Shown here piece by piece: positions 44,476 to 52,432 of a stretch of 64,000 bases of DNA. Source of the stretch: Fodinibius roseus (GTDB lineage Bacteria > Bacteroidota > Rhodothermia > Balneolales > Balneolaceae). The DNA lies in NCBI RefSeq assembly GCF_900129315.1, contig NZ_FQUS01000004.1, positions 186,001 through 250,000 of the forward strand, given 5' to 3'. Numbering within the stretch: position 1 is the first letter of the stretch; every line of letters begins with the position of its first letter. The notes under the pieces were generated by a model, which worked only from the letters and a program-made list of their open reading frames with translations, was not told where the DNA came from and did no database searches. Position numbers and translations under genes: made by a program.

Positions 44476-44795
44476 AAAGAGTAAATTGATTAAGAAATAA
44501 CGGACTTGGCGATTGAATTCCATTGACAATGCCTCTGAAATAAGATTACGATCCGGCCAGCGGAACTACCTGCGCAGATCTCCCTGAAAATAGCAAATAA
44601 TATCATCTTTTAAAGCATAAACTGCGTATAACAACCTCCTAAATCACCCACCTGGTTCAGTCACTACCCCTCTCGCCTTCACAACGGCAAGCAGGCCGGA
44701 GGAGGAGAAGGGGCACTGAAAATTTAAGGCCAGGTTTTGTATATTAGGCCTGAGGTGAGATAACTATTCCCTATTCTAATTGAAATTTTTGCGTT

Positions 44796-45578
44796 ATGAA
44801 ATTTTATATTTGTATAAAACAGGTCCCCGACATCAATGCCCCTGTCCAAATCAAAAACGGTGATCTGATCCGGGATACTGACCGCACGGTCCTTAACGCT
44901 TACGACGCTTCAGCAGTAGAAGAGGCCCTGGTGCTTACGGAAAAGAACGAAGGAGAAGAGGACGGGGAAGTGGAAGTAGTACTGGTCGGTCCCGACAATG
45001 CCTCGGAAACCATTCGCAAGGCGCTGGCTATGGGAGCCGACAAAGCGACCCACATCCGGACCGACGGGAACACCGACTACGATTCTTCGGTCTATGCTAA
45101 AATTTTAGCGAGCTTTTTTAAGGACAAGGAATATGATGTCATTTCGTGCGGAAAGCAATCCCAGGATACAGATGCCGGGCTGACCGGAAGTATGCTTGCC
45201 GAATACCTGGATCTTCCCTACGCCACCAATGCGGTGGGACTTCAAATGGAGGGCAACCAGCTTATTGTAACACGCCAGGGTGATGCGGGACGGGAGGTCA
45301 TCGCCCTGCCGGGCCCCTGCCTGGTTACCTGCTCTAACGACATGAACGAACCCCGGATTCCCAGCTTGAAAGGTATTATGCAGTCAAAGCGCAAACCGGT
45401 GGAGACTATCGGTCTCGAAACCTTGGAGATGGAGGAAGCTGATCTTCAGACGCAAACAACAGTGACTGGTTACAGGGAGAAGCCGGAGCGTGAGGCAGGA
45501 CAAAAATTTGAAGGCGACCCGGAAGAACTGGCACATAAAGTGGCGAAGCTGCTGGATGAGGAGGCAAATGTCATATAG
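44796..45578 (+). CDS. etfB: Electron transfer flavoprotein subunit beta
   Basis: EtfB pairs with EtfA to carry electrons from flavin dehydrogenases to a membrane quinone oxidoreductase. The 260-aa protein shows MKFYICIKQVPDINAPVQI, YDASAVEEALVLTEK, VLVGPDNASETIRKALAMGADKATHI and SCGKQSQDTDAGLTGSMLAEYLDLPYATN, all ETF beta landmarks binding AMP/FAD. It is the first gene of etfB-etfA-fixC-fixX on one strand. Unlike most ETF operons, etfA follows only after 274 nt, which hold a dispersed repeat. It is plausibly the acceptor for FadE encoded at 18965. Confidence 0.95.
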   Translation: MKFYICIKQVPDINAPVQIKNGDLIRDTDRTVLNAYDASAVEEALVLTEKNEGEEDGEVEVVLVGPDNASETIRKALAMGADKATHIRTDGNTDYDSSVYAKILASFFKDKEYDVISCGKQSQDTDAGLTGSMLAEYLDLPYATNAVGLQMEGNQLIVTRQGDAGREVIALPGPCLVTCSNDMNEPRIPSLKGIMQSKRKPVETIGLETLEMEEADLQTQTTVTGYREKPEREAGQKFEGDPEELAHKVAKLLDEEANVI

Positions 45579-45696
45579 GCCATCAGCCGTCTGTCTTCAG
45601 CACTCCGTTACCCTTCCGTTGAAACCGAGAAACCCGGTATATGACTGCTGGCCTGTTTTGCAGGATATTATTATTGAAGCTGTTAAATTACTAATC

Positions 45697-45836
45697 GAGG
45701 ACTTTGAAAAACCAGTAATTCCAGACAATATCAAAGCACGTGCGAATTCAAAACCCTGGCATATAAAGCATCTGTGAGGATTTTGCATGCTCAAAATGCA
45801 GCAATTGGCCAAAAAACGGTTTTGCAAAGCCCTTTA
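45697..45836 (+). repeat. Dispersed intergenic repeat, copy H (inside the etfB-etfA interval)
   Basis: It reads GAGGACTTTGAAAAACCAG, GACAATATCAAAGCACGTGC, GGCATATAAAGCATCTGTGA, then GGATTTTGCATGCTCAAAAT and the end ACGGTTTTGCAAAGCCCTTT. It is closest to copy F, and the terminal half-sites are nearly inverted relative to each other. It ends 16 bp before the etfA start codon. Confidence 0.7.
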
Positions 45837-45852
45837 ATCAATTTTATAAACC

Positions 45853-46827
45853 ATGAGCACTTTACTCACCCATATTGCTATCAGCGACGGCACCATCAAG
45901 CGATCTTCACTGGAGGTTTTATCTTATCTCCGGCAACAGGCGGATACTCACGGGCATGACGCAGAAGCGGTGATCATCGATGCCGCCGCTTCGGACTTTG
46001 TCGAGCAGGTCCGGCAATACGGTGCTTCAAAAATTTATACGGTGGAAGATCCTGTTTTTAAAAATCATATAAATACCCCTCTCCTGAAGGCACTTGCTCT
46101 GGTCATGGATAAAGCCGATCCGTATCTTTTTGCATTTGCTTCCACCGAAGGCACTAAAGACATCCTGGGGGCTTTGGCAGCTAACCAGGATGCGGCAGTA
46201 CTCTCTGACGTGTCGGCTTTTGAACTTACCGGCGACGGTATCAAGGCTACCCGTCCCGTTATGGCGGCCAAGATTCTTTCGGAAAATGAAGCCCGCGGTG
46301 ATAAAATTCTTATCTCTGTCCGCTCGGGCTCCTATGAAGCAAACCCCAAAGGAGCGGATGGTGAGGTGGTGAATATCGATTTCAGTATCGATGAAAATGA
46401 AATTCAGGCTACGCTGCGCGAAATTATTGGTGCCTCCGGTGACAAGGTCGATCTATCCGAGGCGGAAACGATTGTTGCAGCGGGACGCGGGACCAGGGAT
46501 GAAGAAGGACAGCGGCTTGTTACCGAATTGGCCTCGGTTCTTAACGCAAGTATCGGTGCGTCAAGGGCCCTGACGGAGGCCGGCATTCTTGATCCCAGCC
46601 TTCAAATCGGCCAGACCGGGAAAGTGGTTTCGCCCCGGCTTTATATTGCTGTGGGTATCTCCGGCGCTATCCAGCATGTAGCGGGGATGGCCAGCAGTAA
46701 AGTGATTGTGGCCATCAATAAGGATCCTGAGGCTCCTATTTTCGATATTGCCGATTACGGCATTGTGGGCGATCTCTACAAGGTGCTGCCTCCTTTTATT
46801 GAAGAGTTGAAAAACATTAAGCGGTAA
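45853..46827 (+). CDS. etfA: Electron transfer flavoprotein subunit alpha
   Basis: EtfA is the FAD-binding partner of EtfB. The 324-aa protein has an N-terminal domain (AISDGTIKRSSLEVLSYLRQ) and the C-terminal FAD domain with AETIVAAGRGTRDEEGQRL, GASRALTEAGILDPSLQIGQTGKVV, PRLYIAVGISGAIQHVAGM and VAINKDPEAPIFDIADYGIVGD. The last three are diagnostic. The ATG at 45853 is 16 bp after the dispersed repeat. Next comes fixC after 156 nt. EtfA paired with FixC/FixX rather than with a single-chain ETF-QO suggests the Fix-type complex. Confidence 0.95.
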   Translation: MSTLLTHIAISDGTIKRSSLEVLSYLRQQADTHGHDAEAVIIDAAASDFVEQVRQYGASKIYTVEDPVFKNHINTPLLKALALVMDKADPYLFAFASTEGTKDILGALAANQDAAVLSDVSAFELTGDGIKATRPVMAAKILSENEARGDKILISVRSGSYEANPKGADGEVVNIDFSIDENEIQATLREIIGASGDKVDLSEAETIVAAGRGTRDEEGQRLVTELASVLNASIGASRALTEAGILDPSLQIGQTGKVVSPRLYIAVGISGAIQHVAGMASSKVIVAINKDPEAPIFDIADYGIVGDLYKVLPPFIEELKNIKR

Positions 46828-46849
46828 GAACAATACGAAACAGCCCCGC

Positions 46850-46923
46850 CGGGAGCCTGTCAGGCATAGGAGATTGTATTAAGGGAATGCAGTAAACCAT
46901 GATCATCCGACAGACTCCTGCCC
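46850..46923. other. Imperfect inverted repeat between etfA and fixC
   Basis: GGGAGCCTGTCAGG (46850-46863) faces CCGACAGACTCCTGCCC (46907-46923), partly complementary across about 43 nt. It may attenuate or process the transcript between etfA and fixC. No T-run follows, so terminator function is doubtful. Confidence 0.3.
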
Positions 46924-46983
46924 GTAATGTTTATAGCGCGTTGCGTAGTTGAAAGCTGTTATCGATAATTAAACCCCCTAACT

Positions 46984-48309
46984 ATGGATGAAAAGTTTGA
47001 CTGTATTATCGTCGGAGCGGGTATCGCCGGATTAGCTGCGGCCATGATCCTGGCTCGCAATAATATGAAGTTCCTGCTTATTGAAAAAGGCGACTTTGCC
47101 GGAGCCAAGAATGTATCCGGCGGCGTGCTTTGGGGGACGGACCTGGCCCGGCTGGTACCCGAATACTGGAAGGAAAAAGACGGCGGCTGGGAGCGGTTCA
47201 TCAATCACCGGCGCCTTACTTTTATGGACGAGCAGTCGACCTTTTCCCTGGATTTTAAATCGTCTCACTTTGACGAACCTCCCTACTCCGGCGTGGTTGT
47301 GTTGCGCTCGAAATTCGACCGGTGGCTGGCTGAGAAGGTCCAGGAAGCCATCGACGAGAGTGACTATGCTATGGAATCATTCATCGCGACCAATATCAAA
47401 GTAGACGAGGTGCTCATGGAAGATAATAAAGCAATGGGTATCCGTACGGGTGACGAGGAATTCCATACCGACAGCGTCATTATCGCCGAAGGGGTCAATA
47501 ACCTGCTTAGTCGTCAGGTGGGACTCCAGGACGATTATGTACCCGCTGATCACATGCTTACCGGTATTAAGGAAGTCATTCGCTTTGATCAGAAGGTGCT
47601 GGAAGACCGCTTCCAGCTGGACGGACTCAGCGGAATGTCGAATGAGTTTGTCGGCTATGCGACCGACGGGGTGGAAGGCGGCGGCTTTCTCTATACCAAC
47701 CGCGATACGATTTCACTCGGACTCGTGGCCGGCATCAAGGATATGCGGGAGAAGGAGAAAAGTCCCCACGATATCCTGAACCACTTCAAAGAACATCCCG
47801 TCATCCGGGATACCATCAAAGGGGGCGAGGTCGTGGAATACTCGGCACATGTGGTCTCTTCCGGCGACAAACGCGTCATGCCCAGACAACTCTATAAAGA
47901 CGGGGTCCTGCTTTGCGGCGAAGCGGCCAACCTGCTGATCAATGCCGGAAAGGCGATACAGGGAATGGACTTTGCGCTGCGATCAGGCATTATAGGGGCC
48001 GAAACCATTATAAAAGCAAAAGAGCAGGGGGATTTTTCCAGCCGTACCCTGCAGGAATACCGGCAGGCACTGGATGACAGCTATGTGATGAAAGATATCA
48101 ATAATTTCCAGGATGCGGTACATATGCTTCACAGTCCCGAAATGTACCGGGACATTCCCAACCTGGTCTGTGATTTTGGCCGTACATTCTTTACCATCGA
48201 TAACCAGCCGACCCAAAAATCGCGCAAGTTGTTCTCAGCGTCCGTTAAAAAGCACTCTTCCTATTGGGATCTTATTAAAATTGGATTTAAAGGAGCTAAA
48301 TCATTATGA
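46984..48309 (+). CDS. fixC: FixC-type FAD-dependent ETF-quinone oxidoreductase
   Basis: FixC passes electrons from the EtfBA pair to quinone. The 441-aa protein has the dinucleotide-binding motif FDCIIVGAGIAGLAAAMIL (5-23), NVSGGVLWG, the FAD-contact segment LLCGEAANLLINAGKAIQGMDFALRSG (about 307-333) and the RQALDDSYVMKDINNFQDAVHML C-terminal region typical of FixC/ETF-QO. It is shorter than eukaryotic ETF-QO because the iron-sulfur domain is the separate FixX; the two genes overlap by 4 nt (ATGA), implying translational coupling. Membrane association is through a shallow amphipathic segment rather than TM helices. Confidence 0.93.
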   Translation: MDEKFDCIIVGAGIAGLAAAMILARNNMKFLLIEKGDFAGAKNVSGGVLWGTDLARLVPEYWKEKDGGWERFINHRRLTFMDEQSTFSLDFKSSHFDEPPYSGVVVLRSKFDRWLAEKVQEAIDESDYAMESFIATNIKVDEVLMEDNKAMGIRTGDEEFHTDSVIIAEGVNNLLSRQVGLQDDYVPADHMLTGIKEVIRFDQKVLEDRFQLDGLSGMSNEFVGYATDGVEGGGFLYTNRDTISLGLVAGIKDMREKEKSPHDILNHFKEHPVIRDTIKGGEVVEYSAHVVSSGDKRVMPRQLYKDGVLLCGEAANLLINAGKAIQGMDFALRSGIIGAETIIKAKEQGDFSSRTLQEYRQALDDSYVMKDINNFQDAVHMLHSPEMYRDIPNLVCDFGRTFFTIDNQPTQKSRKLFSASVKKHSSYWDLIKIGFKGAKSL

Positions 48310-48608
48310 AACTGCTTACTCTTTCAGAACGACTCGGGCTGGTCAGCTATCGTAACCAGGCCAAATCCGACATCAAGCCTCATATCAGGGTCGATACAGA
48401 CATCTGCAACTCCGTCTGTCCCCATAAATGCACCACCTACGTTTGTCCCGCTAACTGCTATACCATGGACGAGGACGGCAAAGTCCACTTCCAGGTCGAA
48501 GATTGCATCGAATGCGGGACCTGCATGTATGCGTGCGACCAGGGGGCGGTGGACTGGAATTATCCCGATCCGGAAATCGGACGCGGGGTAACCTGGAATT
48601 TCGGCTGA
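48306..48608 (+). CDS. fixX: FixX-type ferredoxin-like protein
   Basis: A 100-aa ferredoxin-like subunit that carries a [4Fe-4S] cluster between FixC flavin and quinone. It has the sequence NSVCPHKCTTYVCPANCYTM (about residues 36-55), then the cluster motif CIECGTCMYACDQGAVDWNYP (about 68-88) and ends GVTWNFG, all typical of FixX. Start ATG 48306 overlaps the fixC stop by four bases. It is the last gene of the electron-transfer set; a hairpin follows at 48616-48650. Confidence 0.93.
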   Translation: MKLLTLSERLGLVSYRNQAKSDIKPHIRVDTDICNSVCPHKCTTYVCPANCYTMDEDGKVHFQVEDCIECGTCMYACDQGAVDWNYPDPEIGRGVTWNFG

Positions 48609-48615
48609 GCTGTAC

Positions 48616-48650
48616 GCAGGGCAGTATCCTTCCTCCTGCTCCTGCCCTGC
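48616..48650 (+). terminator. Hairpin downstream of fixX
   Basis: GCAGGGCAG (48616-48624) pairs perfectly with CTGCCCTGC (48642-48650) around a 17-nt pyrimidine-rich loop, 7 bp after the fixX stop. It lacks a T-run, so it may be a 3'-end stabiliser or a factor-dependent terminator. Confidence 0.5.
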
Positions 48651-48795
48651 TGTCAAAAACGCCCTCCATCTGTCCATTTTCACCTCCCCCTCTGAAAAGC
48701 GGCTTCTCTTGCTCTGTCAAGCCGTTTCCTTCTCACCCATCCTGCTGCCGCCGCAGCTTCTTATGTCAAGATCCTTTTCACTTCCTGCCTCTTGC

Positions 48796-49329
48796 TCACT
48801 GGAGCGGAAAGCCTGATACCCTTTTATGAACAGCGCCATCGGATTGCAATATGCTTTCGTACATTACAAATTCCCTCACGGATACGTCCGGAATCGCAAA
48901 CTGCTTGTGTTGGTTGATCAACGAGCGGATGTCGCGCCTGGTTACCCCCTGGATACGTCCAAGGGTGATGTGAGGCTTAAAGGGGCGCTCCTCGGGATCG
49001 AATCCCAGGGCGACACATTTCTCCTCAATCCGGTCCTTCAGCTTCTTCAGTTCAGCAGCATTCGAAATGCCGGCCCATAATATCCTGGGAGGTCCTTTTT
49101 GCGGGAAGCAGCCTAACCCCTTGATCTTCATTGAAAATTCCTGTTGACGAACAGCGCTTAATTCACTGACCAGTGGATCCAGCTGTTCTTCCCGGGTGTC
49201 CCCCAAAAACTTCAGTGTTATATGCAATTGGCTCCGGCGCTGCCACCGCACCCCCTCGACCGGTTGTTCCAAATCGGCCAGCCGGTCCCGAACAGACTCC
49301 GGCAGCGGTATGGCTACAAACAGGCGCAT
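48796..49329 (-). CDS. thpR: RNA 2',3'-cyclic phosphodiesterase
   Basis: ThpR (LigT) is a 2H phosphoesterase that opens 2',3'-cyclic phosphates on RNA. The 177-aa protein starts MRLFVAIPLPESVRDRL and carries the two catalytic HxTx motifs, HITLKFLG (about residues 36-43) and HITLGR (about 119-124), at normal spacing. Its ATG overlaps the acyP stop codon, so the two are cotranscribed from acyP onward. It converges on fixX. Confidence 0.94.
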   Translation of the reverse strand: MRLFVAIPLPESVRDRLADLEQPVEGVRWQRRSQLHITLKFLGDTREEQLDPLVSELSAVRQQEFSMKIKGLGCFPQKGPPRILWAGISNAAELKKLKDRIEEKCVALGFDPEERPFKPHITLGRIQGVTRRDIRSLINQHKQFAIPDVSVREFVMYESILQSDGAVHKRVSGFPLQ

Positions 49330-49604
49330 CAGTGATAGCGAACTTCAAACGTATCGTAATCTTCGTCGGCCTCTTCCACCTCCACATCAATATTATCGAC
49401 CCGGCTGGCCCCCGGCCCCTTCTCACACCGGTTCACCATTTCCCGAATATGGTCTATCGGTCCTGCAAAAACCGCCTCCACGCGTCCGTCGGGTAGATTT
49501 TTCACCCACCCGAATACCCCAACTTCTTCGGCATTAACTTTTGTAAAGTGGCGAAAACCAACCCCTTGTACTCGACCTTCTATAAATATGTGCGCTTGTT
49601 GCAT
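49329..49604 (-). CDS. acyP: Acylphosphatase
   Basis: A 91-aa acylphosphatase hydrolysing acyl phosphates such as carbamoyl phosphate. EGRVQGVGFRHFTKVNAEEVGVFGWVKNLPDGRVE carries the catalytic Arg (about 18-20) and Asn (near 36), and the protein ends YDTFEVRYH. Length is typical. The stop codon overlaps the thpR start. OxyR lies divergently upstream, about 175 bp away. Confidence 0.94.
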   Translation of the reverse strand: MQQAHIFIEGRVQGVGFRHFTKVNAEEVGVFGWVKNLPDGRVEAVFAGPIDHIREMVNRCEKGPGASRVDNIDVEVEEADEDYDTFEVRYH

Positions 49605-49779
49605 ATCAATTATCTCCTGTATTATCTCTTTTGATACAAAAATTTTTATTTTACATCCGTTAGCGTCAAAGGTACCAATCTATCAGGAAATATCTAACTT
49701 TCAATAATTTATAGTCATAAAGTTTGTATAATTCACTGATGTTAATTTAACTTTTACTTTGAACAGACCTTCATTCCCG

Positions 49780-50718
49780 ATGACACTCACGCAACTTTCT
49801 TATATTGTGGCCGTCGATCGCTACCGTCATTTTGCCACCGCAGCCGAAAAGACCTACGTGACCCAGCCGACGTTAAGCATGCAGATCCATAAGCTGGAGG
49901 ATGAGTTGGGGATCACCATTTTCGACCGTTCGAAGTCCCCCGTCATCCCTACCGAAATCGGTGAAAAAGTGATTACCCAGGCTCAAAAAATACTCAAGCA
50001 GGCCAAACATATCGAAGATCTGGCATCGCTGAGTGAGGAGGAACTGCACGGGACCTTTCGAATCGGCATTATCCCGACTATTGCCCCCTACCTGCTGCCC
50101 CTCTTTTTGCGTAATTTCAAGGAGAGGTATCCCGATGTGCGGTTGGTATTTGAAGAGGTAGTGACGGAGGAACTTCTCGATTTATTGGACGATGACTACC
50201 TCGATATCGGTATCATTGCCACTCCTGTGGAACGGGGCAATATTTTCGAGGAAGAACTCTATTATGAACCGTTTATCGGCTATATCTCCCAGACCCACCC
50301 GCTGGCGACAAAAGAAACCATTACGGTGGACGACCTGGAGGTATCCAACCTCTGGTTGCTGAATGAAGGCCACTGCTTCCGCGATCAGACGGTAAAGCTC
50401 TGCAAGAAGTTCAGGAAAAATAAGCTGGAAGATCCCGACATTGAGTTTGAAAGCGGCAACCTGGAGACCCTTAAACAGCTGGTAGAGCAAAATTTCGGAA
50501 TGACCCTGCTGCCGTACCTGGCTAAAAAACAGATCGACGAACAGTGTGCCAAAGCTCACCTCCGCTACTTTCGGGATCCAGTGCCCCAGCGAAAGGTGCG
50601 AATGATATACGGGCGCGAGTACCTGAAACAGAACATCATTCAGGCTTTTAAAAAGGAAATTTTAGATGCAATTCCACCCGAACTTAAGAAAAAAGAAGAA
50701 GGAGTGCTTGTGGAATAG
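49780..50718 (+). CDS. oxyR: LysR-type peroxide sensor OxyR
   Basis: OxyR activates peroxide-defence genes on disulfide formation. Start at ATG 49780 gives a 312-aa protein with the LysR winged helix-turn-helix (TQLSYIVAVDRYRHFATAAEKTYVTQPTLSMQIHKLEDELG) and a C-terminal periplasmic-binding-like domain. The signature NEGHCFRDQTVKLC gives Cys199 and Cys208, the same residue numbers as the redox pair of E. coli OxyR, supporting a true peroxide sensor. The frame from 49759 adds seven residues and is less likely. No katA/ahpC gene is nearby; acyP-thpR are divergent. TATAGTCATAAAGTTTGTATA lies just upstream and may hold the promoter. Confidence 0.93.
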   Translation: MTLTQLSYIVAVDRYRHFATAAEKTYVTQPTLSMQIHKLEDELGITIFDRSKSPVIPTEIGEKVITQAQKILKQAKHIEDLASLSEEELHGTFRIGIIPTIAPYLLPLFLRNFKERYPDVRLVFEEVVTEELLDLLDDDYLDIGIIATPVERGNIFEEELYYEPFIGYISQTHPLATKETITVDDLEVSNLWLLNEGHCFRDQTVKLCKKFRKNKLEDPDIEFESGNLETLKQLVEQNFGMTLLPYLAKKQIDEQCAKAHLRYFRDPVPQRKVRMIYGREYLKQNIIQAFKKEILDAIPPELKKKEEGVLVE

Positions 50719-51031
50719 ACTCTCTGCGGCGGACCTTCTCGGCTGCAAATTCACAATATCCTTATCCCGGCTTCGGGTCCCCCCCGAAAAGTCCGACAGG
50801 CGTTTAATATATTTATAGAAGCCTTTGAAAACCGGGGTTTCTGTTCAATATCAAAGCCTGAACGATTTAAAACTGAAGTGCATCGTTTATATATGAGGAT
50901 TTCAAAATTGCGATAATGTAGAGATCGGGCAAAACAACGGTTTTACAAAACCCTCTAAAAACACTTAGTAATTCTGTAAAAGGTTCCATAGTTTTGAGGC
51001 TTGTTAAAAACATATAAAAAGTAACACCCCT
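50719..51031. other. Intergenic region with a full repeat copy
   Basis: 313 bp between oxyR and terC. It contains the full-length copy G (50819-50956); the last 75 bp should hold the terC promoter. No riboswitch-like structure was recognised by eye, although terC genes are sometimes controlled by yybP-ykoY elements. Confidence 0.5.
50819..50956 (+). repeat. Dispersed intergenic repeat, copy G
   Basis: It runs GAAGCCTTTGAAAACCGGG, CTGTTCAATATCAAAGCCTG, AACGATTTAAAACTG, TATATATGAGGATTTCAAAA, then GATCGGGCAAAACAACGG and the end TTTTACAAAACCCTC. This is one of the two best-preserved copies (with H). Confidence 0.7.
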
Positions 51032-51991
51032 GTGGAGCATTCCCTTTTACTCTGGGCCGTCTTTAATGTCTTTATCATCATCATGCTGATTATTGACCTG
51101 GCGGTCTTTCACAAGAAAGACACTGAAGAAAGCATCAGGGAGGCTCTTATTTGGACAGGTGTCTGGATTGCTTTGGCCCTGGTCTTTGGTGTGGGGGTTT
51201 ATTACTATATGGGTTCACAGACAGCCCTTGATTATTATACCGGTTACCTGATTGAAAAATCGCTCAGTGTAGATAACATATTCGTTTTCCTGCTGGTTTT
51301 CTCCTACTTCAATGTACCCGCAAAATACCAGCACAAAGTGCTTTTCTGGGGGATTTTCGGCGCCCTGGTTATGCGGTTTTTCTTCATCTTTGCGGGAGTG
51401 GCACTCATCGAACGTTTTCACTGGATTATCTATTTTTTCGGTGCCTTCCTGGTCTTCACAGGCATCAAACTGGCGCTTGACAAAGACAAGGAGGTGCACC
51501 CCGAACGCAATCCCGTGCTGATGCTCTTCCGCAAGTTCTTTCCGACGACCAAAGATTATCACGGTTCCCGCTTTTTTATTCGGAAGATGGGCAAATTATA
51601 TGCGACGCCTCTTTTTATTGTCCTCATTGTCATCGAAACAACGGACCTGGTTTTTGCCATCGACTCTATTCCGGCTATCCTGGCTATTACGCGCGATGAA
51701 TTTATTGTCTACAGCTCGAACGCTTTTGCTATCCTGGGCTTGCGGGCGCTCTATTTTGCCGTATCGGGCATTATGCGCCTGTTCCACTACCTGCACTACG
51801 GACTCTCCCTGATCCTCGTCTTCGTGGGAGTTAAAATGTTGCTGGAGGAGTTCTACCATATTCCCACGCCCTATGCGCTGGCTTTCATCGCCCTCACGCT
51901 CACCGTTTCAATCGTAGCTTCCATTCTCTACCCGCAGGAAGAGACGTTGCCGGAAGAGCTGGAACAGGATCAACCGACCTTACAGGATTAA
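51032..51991 (+). CDS. terC: TerC/Alx family integral membrane protein
   Basis: A 319-aa protein with about nine membrane segments. TerC hallmarks are ALDYYTGYLIEKSLSVDNIFVFL (about 70-92), RFFFIFAGVALIERFHWIIY, the lysine/acidic loop DKDKEVHPERNPVLML, and VLIVIETTDLVFAIDSIPAILAITRDEFIVYSSNAFAILGLRALYF (about 198-243), which carries conserved acidic residues in the membrane. TerC/Alx proteins export Mn2+ or assist membrane-protein metalation, partly by associating with secreted proteins; tellurite resistance is a historical name. It starts with GTG 51032 and is followed 12 nt later by a small membrane gene that overlaps the exonuclease gene. Confidence 0.9.
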   Translation: MEHSLLLWAVFNVFIIIMLIIDLAVFHKKDTEESIREALIWTGVWIALALVFGVGVYYYMGSQTALDYYTGYLIEKSLSVDNIFVFLLVFSYFNVPAKYQHKVLFWGIFGALVMRFFFIFAGVALIERFHWIIYFFGAFLVFTGIKLALDKDKEVHPERNPVLMLFRKFFPTTKDYHGSRFFIRKMGKLYATPLFIVLIVIETTDLVFAIDSIPAILAITRDEFIVYSSNAFAILGLRALYFAVSGIMRLFHYLHYGLSLILVFVGVKMLLEEFYHIPTPYALAFIALTLTVSIVASILYPQEETLPEELEQDQPTLQD

Positions 51992-52003
51992 CGTCTTTTA
52001 CCG

Positions 52004-52432
52004 ATGCCTTTTTCTACCCGATGGTTCCTGGTTTATTACATTATCCTGGGATTGCTGTTAACCCTGAGCGGCAGTTACCTTGTTATTAAAAATGACACCA
52101 TAAAATACTGGCTCAACAAGGCTGCCGACACCGAAAAGCCGCCGGTATTGCTCATTCGCATCCTCAAGTACATAACGCTTTTCACCCTTCCTGGCCTTGT
52201 TCTGGCCTTCTTTCCCTTCTCCTGGATTGAGCTTGTGTTTTGTTTCTGGAGTTTACTACTCCTGTATATAGCGGGAGCTGAGCTGGTCCGCTGGGAGCAG
52301 AGTCGCTTGCTTATAAAGCGCAGCCAACAATCACTGTCTGAGATTATTCGCAAGAGCGGTGCCATAATGTTGTCAGTAGGTTTTGCTATCTTTCTGCTTG
52401 CATATTTGGTCGTCAAACGAACCATCGAGTAA
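52004..52432 (+). CDS. Small membrane protein, unknown function
   Basis: A 142-aa protein with three to four membrane segments: FLVYYIILGLLLTLSGSYLVI, LFTLPGLVLAFFPFSWIELVFCFWSLLLLYIAG and SGAIMLSVGFAIFLLAYLVV. No family is recognised. It starts 12 nt after terC and its stop codon overlaps the ATG of the exonuclease gene (TAATG), so translation is probably coupled across terC, this gene and the exonuclease. Confidence 0.6.
   Translation: MPFSTRWFLVYYIILGLLLTLSGSYLVIKNDTIKYWLNKAADTEKPPVLLIRILKYITLFTLPGLVLAFFPFSWIELVFCFWSLLLLYIAGAELVRWEQSRLLIKRSQQSLSEIIRKSGAIMLSVGFAIFLLAYLVVKRTIE

Noticed and set aside
45490-45777. 95-codon frame bridging etfB and the dispersed repeat
   Set aside because: It starts inside etfB in another frame and ends within the repeat; no protein features.
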